NCBI RefSeq assembly: GCF_023913515.1
Contig: NZ_CP099391.1
Location: 3,844,001-3,908,000, forward strand
Origin: Natronococcus sp. CG52
GTDB lineage: Archaea; Halobacteriota; Halobacteria; Halobacteriales; Natrialbaceae
DNA length: 64,000 bases
Reading direction: 5' to 3'
A program made the translations under genes and the position numbers. Positions 52,940 to 62,920 of this stretch are shown here, piece by piece. Under the pieces are notes generated by a model. That model had not been told where the DNA came from, searched no databases, and worked only from the letters and a program-made list of their open reading frames with translations. Numbering within the stretch: position 1 is the first letter of the stretch; each line of letters opens with the position of its first letter.

Positions 52940-53472
52940 TCGCTGATATCGATTAGCTCGTAGCTGTGGTCCGCAAACATAGTTTCGAGTCGAGACTCGA
53001 GCGCATCTCGGGCGTTGGCGTCGATGAGAGACAGGACGACGTTACCGTCCGTCCGGTCGACGAGATCGTACCGTTCGCCGTTGACGACGAGTTCGTGACC
53101 GGCGATCGATCCCGGTGACACCCGCAGTTTCTCGTACGTTCCGGTACCCTCGACGACGAATCCCTCGTCGGTTCGTTCGACGTTTTTCGTCGGTAAGCCC
53201 GCACCGTGTGAGTGAAACACCATCCGCTCCGCTCGCAATTCGGGCCAGTCGACGACGTAGACGTCCTCGACCGGCGTCCGCTCGACGCTGTGCATGTACT
53301 CGAGCGCTACTTCGTCCCCGTCGTCGACCGGAATTTCGAGCAACCGTTCCTCCGAGTCGGCGGCGTCGACGACCAGAGTCCGGTCGGCCGCAACCGACGA
53401 GAGAGCGACGGTCGATGCTCCGGCCACCGCACAGACGGAAGCGATGAATTTCCGGCGACTCAGAGGGTTCAC
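52936..53472 (-). CDS. DUF1850 domain protein of TRAP operon
   Basis: A 178-residue exported protein with a Tat-like start (SRRKFIASVCAVAGAST). DUF1850 begins near ERLLEIPVDDGDEVALEYMHSVERTPVED. Proteins of this family commonly sit beside TAXI-TRAP permeases, and the 4-bp overlap with the permease supports this. Its exact role is unknown; likely outside the membrane and linked to the transporter. Confidence 0.88.
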   Translation of the reverse strand: MNPLSRRKFIASVCAVAGASTVALSSVAADRTLVVDAADSEERLLEIPVDDGDEVALEYMHSVERTPVEDVYVVDWPELRAERMVFHSHGAGLPTKNVERTDEGFVVEGTGTYEKLRVSPGSIAGHELVVNGERYDLVDRTDGNVVLSLIDANARDALESRLETMFADHSYELIDISE

Positions 53473-53493
53473 AGTAGTGATTTGACGGTAGCG

Positions 53494-54531
53494 TTATTCG
53501 TCTTCGCCGTTCTCGTCCTCCTCGTCGGCGTCGCCGAAGTACGCCTCTGCACCGGGGTGGAGGTCGATCGGCATCCCGTCCTGAGCCGACTCGACGTCGA
53601 TGAACTCGCTCTGCGTGGAGAACTCGTCGACGTTATCGAACAGCGCCGTCGTTACTTCCTCGATGACTGCGTCGTCCATCCCGTCGTGAGTGGCGAGCAT
53701 CGCCTGGACCGAGACCGTCTCCACGTCGTCGTCGACACCGTCGTAGGTGCCGCCGGGAATGGTGTCCTCGGCCAGCCACTCGGCGTCGTCCAGGAGCTGC
53801 TCGCGGATGTCGCCTGTGACCTCGACGAACGCGATGTCCTGAGTCGTCGCGAGTTCCTCGACGGAACCCACCGGCCAGCCGCCGACGACGACAGCGGCGT
53901 CGATGTCACCGTCCCTGATCTGGTCGGCTGCCGTCCCGAAGTCGCCGCTCTGCTCGTCGTAATCGTCGATTTCGGCCGTCTCGAGGATCTGGCGAGCGTT
54001 GACCTGCGTCCCGCTCCCGGCGTCGCCCGTGTTGACCGACGCACCCTCGAGATCCTCGACGGACTCGATACCCGAGTCCGCCTGGGTGATGATGTGAATC
54101 GTCTCCGGGTAGAGCGAAGCGATGCCGCGGAGGTTCTCGACGGGTTCTCCTTCGAACTCCTCGATGCCCGTTCCCTCGTACGCGAAGTAGCCGATGTCGT
54201 TCTGAATCAGGGCGAGTTCGGCGTCTCCGCGGGCGAGACTGCCGACGTTCTCGACGCTGGCGCCGGTCGACTGCACCTGGATACCATGTGGCGTGTGGTC
54301 TTCGACGATAGTCTTCATGTCGCCGCCCAGCGGGTAGTACGTCCCCTCGGTTCCGCCGGCGTGCAGCGAGAGGATTTCGCCACCCTCGTCAGGGTCGGCC
54401 TCCTCGAGGTCCTCGTCGTCGCCGTTTCCGTCGTCATCGACGGCGTCCTCGCCGATACAACCTGCGAATCCAGCGATTCCAGCAGCCCCACCGATCGCGA
54501 CGAACTCGCGTCGCTTGATATGTCGAACCAT
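53494..54531 (-). CDS. TAXI-family TRAP substrate-binding protein
   Basis: A 345-residue lipoprotein. Tat-like KRREFVAIGG is followed by a lipobox (GFAGC) near residue 26. LHAGGTEGTYYPLGGDM is the first conserved motif of the TAXI family, and GDAGSGTQVNARQILE the second. It binds the substrate, for which glutamate or similar acids are common in the family, and passes it to the permease. It is the first gene of the TRAP operon (binding protein, DUF1850, permease). Confidence 0.93.
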   Translation of the reverse strand: MVRHIKRREFVAIGGAAGIAGFAGCIGEDAVDDDGNGDDEDLEEADPDEGGEILSLHAGGTEGTYYPLGGDMKTIVEDHTPHGIQVQSTGASVENVGSLARGDAELALIQNDIGYFAYEGTGIEEFEGEPVENLRGIASLYPETIHIITQADSGIESVEDLEGASVNTGDAGSGTQVNARQILETAEIDDYDEQSGDFGTAADQIRDGDIDAAVVVGGWPVGSVEELATTQDIAFVEVTGDIREQLLDDAEWLAEDTIPGGTYDGVDDDVETVSVQAMLATHDGMDDAVIEEVTTALFDNVDEFSTQSEFIDVESAQDGMPIDLHPGAEAYFGDADEEDENGEDE

Positions 54532-54590
54532 ACTGAATATATAATGTGGAATTCGTTAATAGCTGCTTCGGATTTTGCCCGTTCGTTAAT
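54532..54590 (-). promoter_or_regulatory. TRAP operon promoter with a 30-bp spaced direct repeat
   Basis: The plus strand carries TTCGTTAATA at 54552-54561 and TTCGTTAATA at 54582-54591. On the minus strand, with the operon, they read TATTAACGAA. ATTATATATTC close to the start codon is also AT-rich. A spacing of 30 bp is about three DNA turns, so two protein dimers could bind the same face. Confidence 0.4.
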
Positions 54591-54801
54591 ATTGCAACGA
54601 TTCCAGTAATAAATAACACACCGGTGAATCACTCGGCGCCGTGTTCGCCGACACTCGAGGCGGAGAATCCGCAGACGGGAGCGGTGAGTACGCGTTCAAC
54701 GATCATCACGAAACGGACAGATTCGTGTCAACACGTGGCGGTTGTGCTCTGAGACCGATACGAATCGAAATACTTTCACGCCCTTCACGACGGTTGTTGG
54801 C

Positions 54802-56880
54802 ATGAAGCAGATCGAAGCAGCCGATTATCACGACGTGGTTCGCGTCGCGGATCCGCAGCCCGCACCCAGCGGCGAGCGGGTCGCGTTCGTGCGAAAGACT
54901 CCCGAGGACGACGAGACGGACGACGCGACGATCCACGTCGTCCCCGTCGGCGGCGGCGAGCCCAGGCAGTTCACCGCCGCCGACGGCGTCGACGGGGAGC
55001 CCCGGTGGAGTCCCGACGGCACTCGACTCGCGTTCGCCAGCACGCGCGGCGAGGGCGACCGACAGCAGCTGTGGATCCTCCCGACGACCGGCGGCGAGGC
55101 GCGGCGGGTCACCGGCGTCGTCGGCGGCGTCAGCGGTCTCGAGTGGAGTCCCGACGGCACTCGCCTCTGCTTCACCCAGCAGGTGAGCGAATCCGACCGC
55201 GAGGAAGGACGCGACTACGCGGTCGACGCGGAGTACGAACCGGAGACGCCGGACCCGCGGGTGATCGACCGCATGATCTACCGCGCCGGGACGGAGTACG
55301 TCGACGGCCGGCGGAACCACGTCTACGTCCTCGACGTCGAGGCGGCGCTCGAGGGCGACGTCGATCCCGCGGACGAGGACGACGACGGCGCGGGCGACGC
55401 GATTACCCGGCTCACCGAGGGAGACACCGACTACGTCGGAGCGACCTGGGGCGACAGCGAGACGGTCTACTACGCGGCCAAAACCGGTGAGCAGCCCGAC
55501 GACTCGATCGCGTACGATCTCTTTGCGCACGACCTCGAGACGGACGGGACCGAAGCCTTCACGCAGACGACGGGCTGGATCGGCGCGCTCGACGCGACCG
55601 AAGACGGACGGGTCGCGTTCGAGTACACGCCCGAGGAGGGAATGACGCTGCGCCAGACCGAACTCCGGGTTCACGACCGTGAAAGTGGGACCGAAACCAC
55701 GCCCACCGAACCGCTCGACCGAACGATCAGCCACAAATCGAGCTTCGAGTGGGGGCCGGACGACGATCTGCTCTACTTCACCACGCCCGACGAGGGTTCG
55801 CAAGTCCTCTGGTCGGTGCCCGGCGACGGGACCGACGCGCCGACGAGGATCTACGGCGACGGCGTCACCGTCGAGGCGTTCTCGGTCGGGAGCGACGCCG
55901 TCGCCTACGTCCAGAGCGAGTGGGACCATCCGGGCGACGTCTTCGCTACAACTCGCGGCGGCAACGAGACGACGCGGCTAACCCGCATCAACGACGCCTA
56001 CCTCACCGATCGAGCGGTCTGCCAGCCCGAAGAGGTGTGGTTCGAGAGCGAGGGAACGGAGATTCAGGGCTGGATCCTCACGCCGCCGGACTTCGACCCC
56101 GACGAGACGTACCCGCTGATCGTCGAGATTCACGGCGGCCCCCACTCGCAGTGGACGACCGCGGGGACGATGTGGCACGAGTTCCAGACGCTCGCCGCGC
56201 GCGGCTACGTCGTCTTCTGGTCGAACCCCCGCGGATCGACGGGCTACGGCGAGGATCACGCGAGCGCCATCGAACGCGACTGGGGCGACGTCACCCTGAC
56301 CGACGTGCTCGCGGGCGTCGACGTCGTCTGCGAGCGCGAGTACGTCGATTCCGAGGAGCTGTTCGTCACCGGCGGGAGCTTCGGCGGCTTCATGACCGCG
56401 TGGACGGTCACGCAGACCGATCGCTTCCGGGCTGCCGTCTCCCAGCGCGGCGTCTACGACCTCACCGGATTCTACGGCTCGACGGACGCGTTCAAGCTCG
56501 TCGAAGGCGATTTCGGCACGACCCCCTGGGAGGAGCCCGACTTCCTCTGGGAGCGCTCGCCCGTCGCTTACGTCCCGAACGTCGAGACGCCGACGCTCGT
56601 GATACACTCCGACCGGGATTACCGGACGCCCGCGAACACCGCCGAACTGTTCTACCTCGGGCTACAGAAACACGGCGTCGACACGCGACTCGTCCGATAC
56701 CCCCGCGAGGGACACGAACTCTCCCGCAGCGGCGAGCCCGGTCACGTCGTCGACCGCCTCGAGCGCATCGCTCGCTGGTTCGACGGCTACTCGGAGTCCC
56801 ACGAGTCCCCGCCCGCACTCGAGCGCGAGCGAGACGCCGACCTCTCGGCCGAAGCGAGCGAGAACGACGCGGACGAGTAA
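54802..56880 (+). CDS. S9 family (prolyl oligopeptidase-type) peptidase
   Basis: A 692-residue cytosolic peptidase. The first 400 residues form a beta-propeller (repeated WSPDGTRLAF-like blades), and the C-terminal part is an alpha/beta hydrolase with GGSFGGF as nucleophile elbow (Ser near 532), HSDRDYRTP as Asp region and REGHELSRSG with the His. It resembles acylaminoacyl peptidases of haloarchaea and cuts short peptides. The ATG at 54802 begins the conserved start; no signal peptide. Confidence 0.92.
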   Translation: MKQIEAADYHDVVRVADPQPAPSGERVAFVRKTPEDDETDDATIHVVPVGGGEPRQFTAADGVDGEPRWSPDGTRLAFASTRGEGDRQQLWILPTTGGEARRVTGVVGGVSGLEWSPDGTRLCFTQQVSESDREEGRDYAVDAEYEPETPDPRVIDRMIYRAGTEYVDGRRNHVYVLDVEAALEGDVDPADEDDDGAGDAITRLTEGDTDYVGATWGDSETVYYAAKTGEQPDDSIAYDLFAHDLETDGTEAFTQTTGWIGALDATEDGRVAFEYTPEEGMTLRQTELRVHDRESGTETTPTEPLDRTISHKSSFEWGPDDDLLYFTTPDEGSQVLWSVPGDGTDAPTRIYGDGVTVEAFSVGSDAVAYVQSEWDHPGDVFATTRGGNETTRLTRINDAYLTDRAVCQPEEVWFESEGTEIQGWILTPPDFDPDETYPLIVEIHGGPHSQWTTAGTMWHEFQTLAARGYVVFWSNPRGSTGYGEDHASAIERDWGDVTLTDVLAGVDVVCEREYVDSEELFVTGGSFGGFMTAWTVTQTDRFRAAVSQRGVYDLTGFYGSTDAFKLVEGDFGTTPWEEPDFLWERSPVAYVPNVETPTLVIHSDRDYRTPANTAELFYLGLQKHGVDTRLVRYPREGHELSRSGEPGHVVDRLERIARWFDGYSESHESPPALERERDADLSAEASENDADE

Positions 56881-57003
56881 CGCTGACAGGGAGCGTTTCC
56901 ACTCGAGTCCCACGATCGAAACCACCCGACTGAACCGTGGTTCGACCGGAAACGAAGGGGTTCAGGGAACGGATCTACAGGACCGACGCTTCTACGATCA
57001 GAT

Positions 57004-57198
57004 ACGGAGCGAAACGTCGGCGGCTTCGACCGCGCGCTGCGAGTCGTGCCCGGTGCCGCCCTGCTGATCGTCGGCTACCGGAACCGAGAAAGAACGGCCG
57101 GTAGCCTGGCGTTCATCGCCGGGAGCGACATCGTTGCGACCGCAATCATCCAGCGCTGTCCGGGAAACACCGTATTGGGGATCGATACCTGCCAGTAG
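57004..57198 (+). pseudogene. DUF2892-like membrane protein without a normal start codon
   Basis: From 57007 the peptide reads ERNVGGFDRALRVVPGAALL, then helix, QRCPGNTVLGIDTCQ and a stop at 57196-57198, which matches small DUF2892/YgaP-type membrane proteins of about 64 residues. The expected initiating Met position is ACG (57004-57006), and no ATG, GTG or TTG lies in frame upstream. It is either a recently inactivated gene or uses a non-standard start. No promoter was seen. Confidence 0.55.
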
Positions 57199-57306
57199 CG
57201 CCAACGGCGTCGACGAATCGACCGACTCACCGATTGTAGGGGACCGCGAGAAAAACCACGACGACAGCCGCCGGGATGCCCGACGCGCAGCGACAGCAGG
57301 TGCCAC

Positions 57307-57537
57307 TCACTCCGACCGGGGACCGTAGGCGAGGCGGCTCCCGACGTCGTCGAGCCACCGTCTGAATCGGGCCATGAGGACGACGTGTGGCGAGACGCGG
57401 CGGAGTTCCGCGTCCTCGAGTTCGATGCGTTCGCCCTCGATGATCTCGCGGTCGCTTCGGGCGTCCTCGGTCGCGTCGAGGACGGTGGTCATCGAACAGC
57501 GACCACAGGCTTCCGCGCGGTTGTCGGAATCGGTCAT
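57307..57537 (-). CDS. Small hypothetical protein with CxxC
   Basis: A 76-residue soluble protein with an N-terminal EACGRCSMTTVL, an acidic middle, and a C-terminal basic helix (LMARFRRWLDDVGSRL). The CxxC may hold a metal or be redox-active. Function unknown. The ATG at 57537 has CATAACG about 30 bp upstream; a longer frame from 57591 is possible. It is divergent from the next gene. Confidence 0.6.
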   Translation of the reverse strand: MTDSDNRAEACGRCSMTTVLDATEDARSDREIIEGERIELEDAELRRVSPHVVLMARFRRWLDDVGSRLAYGPRSE

Positions 57538-57648
57538 CGGCGAACGGTACGAGCGCAATCGCGTTATGTCTTGTGTCACTCTATCACGCATCGGCCAGGT
57601 ATATGCTACTAAGGAACATACGATAAGAGCGTTCGACCGACTCCGACC

Positions 57649-58362
57649 ATGAGCGAGGATCGAGATCCGACCGATGTGCAAAGTCCGGACGTGAGCAGCG
57701 AGTCACGACTCGATGGCGGCGCCGACGAACGCGAGCGGCGCGCCGAGACGAACATCGACGAAACGGACGTCGACGAAACGGGGATCGACGACCGGCCACC
57801 TGACGTCCCGCGCTGGGAGGACGAGTACCTCGCCGCCGTCGCACGGCGGCTGTGGAGCCACTACGACCTCGAGCGGGAGTACCGCGTCGCCGGCGAGTCG
57901 TTCGACCTCTACGGGAATCTCCGGATCGAAACCGAACGACACGCCTTCCACCCCACGGTCCGGTTCGCCCGCCACCACTCGAACGAGCACCTGTTCGTCC
58001 GCCGGGAGCCACGGCCGCGCGTCGAGACGCTCGAGAGCCTCGAGTCCCTGGGCGAGACGATCGCCGACGAGTGGATCGACGCCGACGAACACCACTTCAG
58101 CACCGACTTCACGTTCGTCGTCGTGGCGACGGAGATTTCCGACGCTGTCGGCGATTTCGTCGAACGGTATCGGAATCGAACGCTAATCAAGTTCGGCTAC
58201 TACGGCCACTACGAGATCAACCTGATCGTCGTCGCACCCGACCGCGAGCAACTGGTCTCGAGCGACGGGGCCGGCGTCGCGAAGGCGTTCCGAACCTGGC
58301 AGCCGATCGAGCGCAACGAACTCGGCAGGGTAGGGCGATTCCTCGACTGGATCACCCGATAA
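57649..58362 (+). CDS. Conserved hypothetical acidic protein
   Basis: A 237-residue cytosolic protein. The first 50 residues are acidic and disordered; the rest, from VPRWEDEYLAAVARRLWSHYDLE, is a folded domain with RHAFHPTVRFARHHSNEHLF and TDFTFVVVATEI. No known motif. It converges with cstA, and I cannot tell a function from sequence or neighbours. Confidence 0.7.
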   Translation: MSEDRDPTDVQSPDVSSESRLDGGADERERRAETNIDETDVDETGIDDRPPDVPRWEDEYLAAVARRLWSHYDLEREYRVAGESFDLYGNLRIETERHAFHPTVRFARHHSNEHLFVRREPRPRVETLESLESLGETIADEWIDADEHHFSTDFTFVVVATEISDAVGDFVERYRNRTLIKFGYYGHYEINLIVVAPDREQLVSSDGAGVAKAFRTWQPIERNELGRVGRFLDWITR

Positions 58363-58380
58363 GAAGCGGAGAGCCGATCC

Positions 58381-60225
58381 TCAGTCGTCGTCCGAACCTG
58401 GAGCGATGGCGTCGGTTCCGAGTCCGGCGCGCGCGTCGCGGATATTGTTCAGTCCCAGGTACAGCAGGCCGATCGCGAGCACGATGAGGACGACTGCGAT
58501 GATGCTCTGGAGCGCCCGGGCGACGTTGGCGTAGGTGAGCGACGGATCCGCCAGGATCGCCTGCGGGTTCCGCCAGAGACCGATCACGGCCAGCGCGACG
58601 ATGGTAACGCTGACCATGAACACCATCGGGGCCCCGGTCGTGAGCAACTGCTTCGACTCGTCCGCGTTGGCGAGCCAGACGGTCGCGACGAGCAGCGCGA
58701 GCGACGCCAGCAGCTGGTTCGCGCCGCCGAACAGCGGCCAGATGTCGCCCCACGTTCCGGAGGCGACGAGCAGGTAACCGCCGAACGCGCAAACCGCAGA
58801 GCTCACGTAGCGGTTCGCCGCGAACTCCTGCGTGGTCGACTCGGGTGTGCCGACGAGTTCCTCGATCATGTACCGTCCGAGCCGAGCTGCCGTGTCGGTG
58901 CTGGTCAACAGGAAGCTGACGAACACCAGCGCGACGAAGATCACGCCGATCATTACGCTGATCCCGAGCGCGGAGATGAGCGCGCCACCACCTGCCGGGA
59001 ACGTCGCGATCGCCTCCATGAGCCCCTCGGTCGTGGCGGAGATGATCACCACCGCGAGAATCGCAGTCACCGCGAGCAGTCCCTCCGCGAGCATACCACC
59101 GTAGCCGATGAGTCGGGCGTCCGACTCCTTGTCGAGCTGTTTCGCCGTCGTCCCCGACGAGACCAGCGAGTGGAAGCCGCTGATGGCTCCGCAGGCGATG
59201 GTCACGAACAGGAAGGGGAACAGCCAGCCCAGCTCCGGATGGACGAAGCCGGTGTACGCCGGTACCTCGGTGACCAGCCGATCGACCTGGACCGACTCGA
59301 CCCCGGCGGTCGCAATCGAGATTTCGACCGATTCGAAACCGATTACGCTGCCGACGATCGCTCCGAGCAACATCGCACCGATCCCGACGTACAGCAGCGT
59401 CGACGTGAGGAAGTCACGCGGCTGGAGCAAGACCCACACCGGCAACACCGCGGCGGCGAAACAGTAGAGCGCGACCACGATCGCCCACAGCGCGGCGTTC
59501 GGGTTCGTCTCGGCGGCGAGCGGGAGCCACTCCCAGGCCGCAGCGTCGCCGAGCAGGACGATCGTCCCCTCCGGAAGCAACCCGGTGTCGGCCATCGCGA
59601 TCGGGTACTGAAGGCCGACCCAGACCCCCGCGAACACGCCCGCGGTGAACAGGAGCGCGCCGGGCCAGAACGGCAGCTGGAACTGGTACAGGTACACCCC
59701 GAACAGCAGCGCCAGCCCGATGTAGATCATGCTCGCCGTCGCCGCCGCCGGGTACGCGTTGAACACCGTCGCCACCAGGAAGATGAACGCGGCGATCACC
59801 AGGATGACCAGCAGGAACGCGAACCACAGCAGCATGTTCTTTCCCTGCTCACCGACGTACTCGCCGATGATGTACCCGATCGACTTCCCCTCGTGACGAG
59901 CGCTCGAGACCAGCGCCATGAAGTCGTGCACCGCGCCGAAGATCGGGTTCCCGATCGCGATCCACAGCAACGCGGGGAGCCAGCCGAAGGCCGCGACGGC
60001 AGTGATCGGGCCGGCGATCGGTCCCCCGCCGGCGATCGAGGAGTAGTGGTGCCCGAGCAGGACCGGCTTCTCCGAGGGAACGTACTCCTGTCCGTCGCTG
60101 TACCTGTGCGCCGGCGTCTCTCGACTATCGTCGAGATCCGTCAACGAAGTGAGATATCTCGAGTACCCGATGTACCCGATCGTGAACGCCACCAGTATGA
60201 ACAGCACCATCCAGATGACTTGCAT
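58381..60225 (-). CDS. cstA: Carbon starvation protein CstA (peptide/pyruvate transporter)
   Basis: A 614-residue membrane protein with about 16 hydrophobic segments. FGHHYSSIAGGGPIAGP-type region is GHHYSSIAGGGPIAGP, and SARHEGKSIGYIIGEYVG follows, both CstA hallmarks. In other organisms CstA imports peptides or pyruvate during carbon limitation. The AT-rich region above 60226 is the promoter. A small conserved gene lies upstream on the same strand. Confidence 0.94.
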   Translation of the reverse strand: MQVIWMVLFILVAFTIGYIGYSRYLTSLTDLDDSRETPAHRYSDGQEYVPSEKPVLLGHHYSSIAGGGPIAGPITAVAAFGWLPALLWIAIGNPIFGAVHDFMALVSSARHEGKSIGYIIGEYVGEQGKNMLLWFAFLLVILVIAAFIFLVATVFNAYPAAATASMIYIGLALLFGVYLYQFQLPFWPGALLFTAGVFAGVWVGLQYPIAMADTGLLPEGTIVLLGDAAAWEWLPLAAETNPNAALWAIVVALYCFAAAVLPVWVLLQPRDFLTSTLLYVGIGAMLLGAIVGSVIGFESVEISIATAGVESVQVDRLVTEVPAYTGFVHPELGWLFPFLFVTIACGAISGFHSLVSSGTTAKQLDKESDARLIGYGGMLAEGLLAVTAILAVVIISATTEGLMEAIATFPAGGGALISALGISVMIGVIFVALVFVSFLLTSTDTAARLGRYMIEELVGTPESTTQEFAANRYVSSAVCAFGGYLLVASGTWGDIWPLFGGANQLLASLALLVATVWLANADESKQLLTTGAPMVFMVSVTIVALAVIGLWRNPQAILADPSLTYANVARALQSIIAVVLIVLAIGLLYLGLNNIRDARAGLGTDAIAPGSDDD

Positions 60226-60448
60226 GGTATGTGTGCCCCTACCACATCGACGGAGTCGCGTACAATAAAATTATTTAGTCTAAAAAATTGAAATTATATG
60301 GTTCGGTACTCGCTGGTCGTGTTTTTTGAATCTTTCGCGGTGATTCTTACGAAATCGGCGGCGGCCCGATTCTCGGTGACGGCTGAACGACCCGACGGTC
60401 TCCCGAGTCGAAAGAACCGACCCGTCCTCCGCGAACACCGCGGTCGGT

Positions 60449-60823
60449 TCAGAGCGGATGGAACTGTTCGCCCTTTCGCTCGAGCAGCGACCAGCGGTCC
60501 CACGTGCGGCGCTGCCACGCTTCGTACTCGTCTTCGAGGTACGGGAGGAACTCCGCGGTGTAGTACGAAACCGGGCTGGGAACGCCGAACGCGTCGGGAA
60601 AACACGCGAGCAGGAACGCGTCCTCCAAGTCCTCGGCCTGGGCTTCGACGATCTCGTAGGTCGGGTGCGAGATCATCCCGTGATACAGCCCCCGGATCCA
60701 CGTGTCCGCGACCTCTCGGTCGACGACCAGCGAGGTGATCCCCAGTATCGGGCCCTCGTACGCGCGGCGAACGAACGCCAGCACCCGCTGCCGGTACGCG
60801 TCGATCCGCGCTGCCAGGTCCAT
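60449..60823 (-). CDS. Conserved hypothetical protein upstream of cstA
   Basis: A 124-residue soluble protein with ITSLVVDREVADTWIRGLYH, a Trp/Tyr-rich C-terminal half (SYYTAEFLPYLEDEYEAWQRR) and no recognised domain. CCTTATTCG about 27 bp before the ATG suggests leaderless transcription. It sits upstream of cstA on the same strand but with a 223-bp gap, so it is likely a separate unit. Confidence 0.65.
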   Translation of the reverse strand: MDLAARIDAYRQRVLAFVRRAYEGPILGITSLVVDREVADTWIRGLYHGMISHPTYEIVEAQAEDLEDAFLLACFPDAFGVPSPVSYYTAEFLPYLEDEYEAWQRRTWDRWSLLERKGEQFHPL

Positions 60824-60873
60824 GCCGTGTGTTACCAGCCCGTGTCGAATAAGGATGTCGTCCCCCGGGATCG

Positions 60874-61194
60874 CTAGCGTACCGACGCGAGTAATACGAG
60901 CAACAACAACAGCGCGATACCGATCAGGATCGCGTAAAACAGCCGCTGTAGTCGATGTTCGACGGGAACTCGCTCCCGACGCACCGGGTCGTTCGCCCAG
61001 ACGAGGTGGTAGTACGCGGCGACGGTCGCGAGGAGAAAGCCGACCGAGGCGACGACGAGTGCAGCGGCGGTGGAGACCCCGAGTTCGCCGAGATAGATCG
61101 GGACCCAGGCGTAGCTCACCAGGAACGCGATGCAGACGACGACGAAAAACGGAACCGGATCGATCGGCGTTCCGTCTCGATTGCGCAACCGCAC
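60874..61194 (-). CDS. Three-helix membrane protein
   Basis: A 106-residue protein with hydrophobic helices at about 13-33, 40-65 and 82-104. Function unknown. The open frame extends to 61296, but the GTG at 61194 gives the N-terminal arm just before the first helix; I prefer it, with moderate confidence. It lies 125 bp after upp on the same strand. Confidence 0.6.
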   Translation of the reverse strand: MRLRNRDGTPIDPVPFFVVVCIAFLVSYAWVPIYLGELGVSTAAALVVASVGFLLATVAAYYHLVWANDPVRRERVPVEHRLQRLFYAILIGIALLLLLVLLASVR

Positions 61195-61318
61195 AGTATC
61201 AACGGCCGCGTCCCGAATCGGACGAGCACTCGGCGGAGATGGTGATTCGACCCATGTGGTACGTGCGCCCCTCACGCGTCGGAGCGGCAAAGACACCGGG
61301 GTCGAACCGGTCCGCCGA

Positions 61319-61996
61319 CTACGTCGTCCGGAACGCGCGATCGCCGGCGTCGCCGAGACCCGGCACGATGAAGCCGTCTTCGTCGAGGTGGTCGTCGATC
61401 GACACCGTCAGGAGGTCCGCCTGGGGGAACGCCTCGTCCACTCGGAGCAGCCCCTCCGGCGCGGAGACCGCGGAGAGCACGATCAGGTTCTCCGGATCGG
61501 GCGAGTTCTCGACGACGTGCTCGAGGACGGTACACATCGTACTCCCGGTCGCGAGCATCGGATCGGCGATGATCACCGTGTCCTCCTCGTGGATCTCGGG
61601 CAGTTTGACGTAGTCGACCGTGATCGGGAACGAGCCGTCCTCGTCCCGACCGGCCTCCTCGTTACGGCTCGCGCTGATGACGCCCTGGCGGGCGCGCGGG
61701 AACGCCTTCAGCAGCCCCTCGACGAACGGCGTCGCCGCGCGCAGGACGTTGATGATCACGACGTCGTCGAGCCCCCGGACCCGTTCGCCCATCGTCGGCT
61801 CGAGGGGCGTCTCGATCTCGACGTACTCGGTTTCCATCCGGCCGTCGATGACCTCGTAGCCGCAGATGCGGCCGAGTTTGACCAGTCCTTTCCGGAAGCT
61901 TACCTGTTCGGTTTCGACGTCCCGGAGCTGTGAGAGCGTGTGTTTCGCGAGCGCGTGCGTGACGAGGTACGCATCCTCCCGATCTTCGATCGTCAT
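61319..61996 (-). CDS. upp: Uracil phosphoribosyltransferase
   Basis: A 225-residue pyrimidine-salvage enzyme: uracil plus PRPP gives UMP. The PRPP loop is [12 protein letters not shown], and the C-terminal [12 protein letters not shown] is the uracil-binding flap region. Length is typical. CGTAAAATTCC about 27 bp before the ATG fits a leaderless message. Confidence 0.95.
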   Translation of the reverse strand: MTIEDREDAYLVTHALAKHTLSQLRDVETEQVSFRKGLVKLGRICGYEVIDGRMETEYVEIETPLEPTMGERVRGLDDVVIINVLRAATPFVEGLLKAFPRARQGVISASRNEEAGRDEDGSFPITVDYVKLPEIHEEDTVIIADPMLATGSTMCTVLEHVVENSPDPENLIVLSAVSAPEGLLRVDEAFPQADLLTVSIDDHLDEDGFIVPGLGDAGDRAFRTT

Positions 61997-62162
61997 TACC
62001 CGAATGCGAACGCGCCGGGAATTTTACGGTGTCGGTCCGTCTCGAGCACCGGACACCGCGTGATGGTGCCCTATCTCGCGTGTGATCGGGTGACGTAACA
62101 GTGTCGTTCCCACGCAGCGACGAAGTTTATACTCGTCCATCTCATAGGGATCGCCCAACCGA

Positions 62163-62879
62163 ATGGAAGAGAGCATTTCGGGGTTCAAGATACGCGGTGA
62201 CTGGGGTGACGTCGTCGAACACGGCGAACGCATCACGCGCGCGCTGCGGAACGTGGGTGTGCACGACCCCGATCACGACTACGGCGCCCGCTTCGCCCGC
62301 GCCTTCGAGGAGTGGGACGAGTGGCGACCCAAGGCCCACGAGACACTCGAAACGGACGTCAGCGAGAAGACGGCCGATCAGGCGAGCGTCGAGGAGGGAA
62401 AGGGCGAACGGGCCGGCAAGGAGCCCGACGAGGACCTGAAGACCGCCGGCGAGAAGCTCTCAGAGTCGTACGAGCGCCTCGAGCGGGACGACGCCGACGC
62501 CGCGGTCGACAACTGGAAGGAATCGATCGACTACGTCGCGCGAGCGGCCGACTCGGCGAGTCGCAAGGCGCTGCGTCGCGTCGAGGACACGGTCTACCAG
62601 AACGTGATGACCCAGCTCGCGCCGTACTACTTCGACAACGAACTCATCAGCGCGAACATCCAGCAGTCGACGCGCGGCGAGGGCGAACAGTTCATTTTCG
62701 AGGTCAACGTCAACGACGACGTGCTAAAGGAGAACGTCTCCGACCGCCTCACCGAGTTCGAGGACGAGATCGATCGCTGGCACGTCGAGGTCGAGAAGGA
62801 CACCGAGGCCGCCGAAGCGATCGAGGGCGTCGAACCGCCGCCGGAGCCCGAGGACAACTCGAAGTCGACGACGAACTGA
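62163..62879 (+). CDS. DUF5828-like haloarchaeal protein
   Basis: A 238-residue acidic soluble protein. Residues 1-70 contain ESISGFKIRGDWGDVVEHGE; the middle is helical and charged; the C-terminal domain has YQNVMTQLAPYYFDNELIS and FEVNVNDDVLKENV. I recall this as DUF5828, not verified. Function unknown. GTTTATAC lies about 33 bp before the ATG. Confidence 0.8.
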   Translation: MEESISGFKIRGDWGDVVEHGERITRALRNVGVHDPDHDYGARFARAFEEWDEWRPKAHETLETDVSEKTADQASVEEGKGERAGKEPDEDLKTAGEKLSESYERLERDDADAAVDNWKESIDYVARAADSASRKALRRVEDTVYQNVMTQLAPYYFDNELISANIQQSTRGEGEQFIFEVNVNDDVLKENVSDRLTEFEDEIDRWHVEVEKDTEAAEAIEGVEPPPEPEDNSKSTTN

Positions 62880-62920
62880 AGACGGCCGGTCGAACCACTC
62901 CTCGGTTCAGAAAGGACTTC

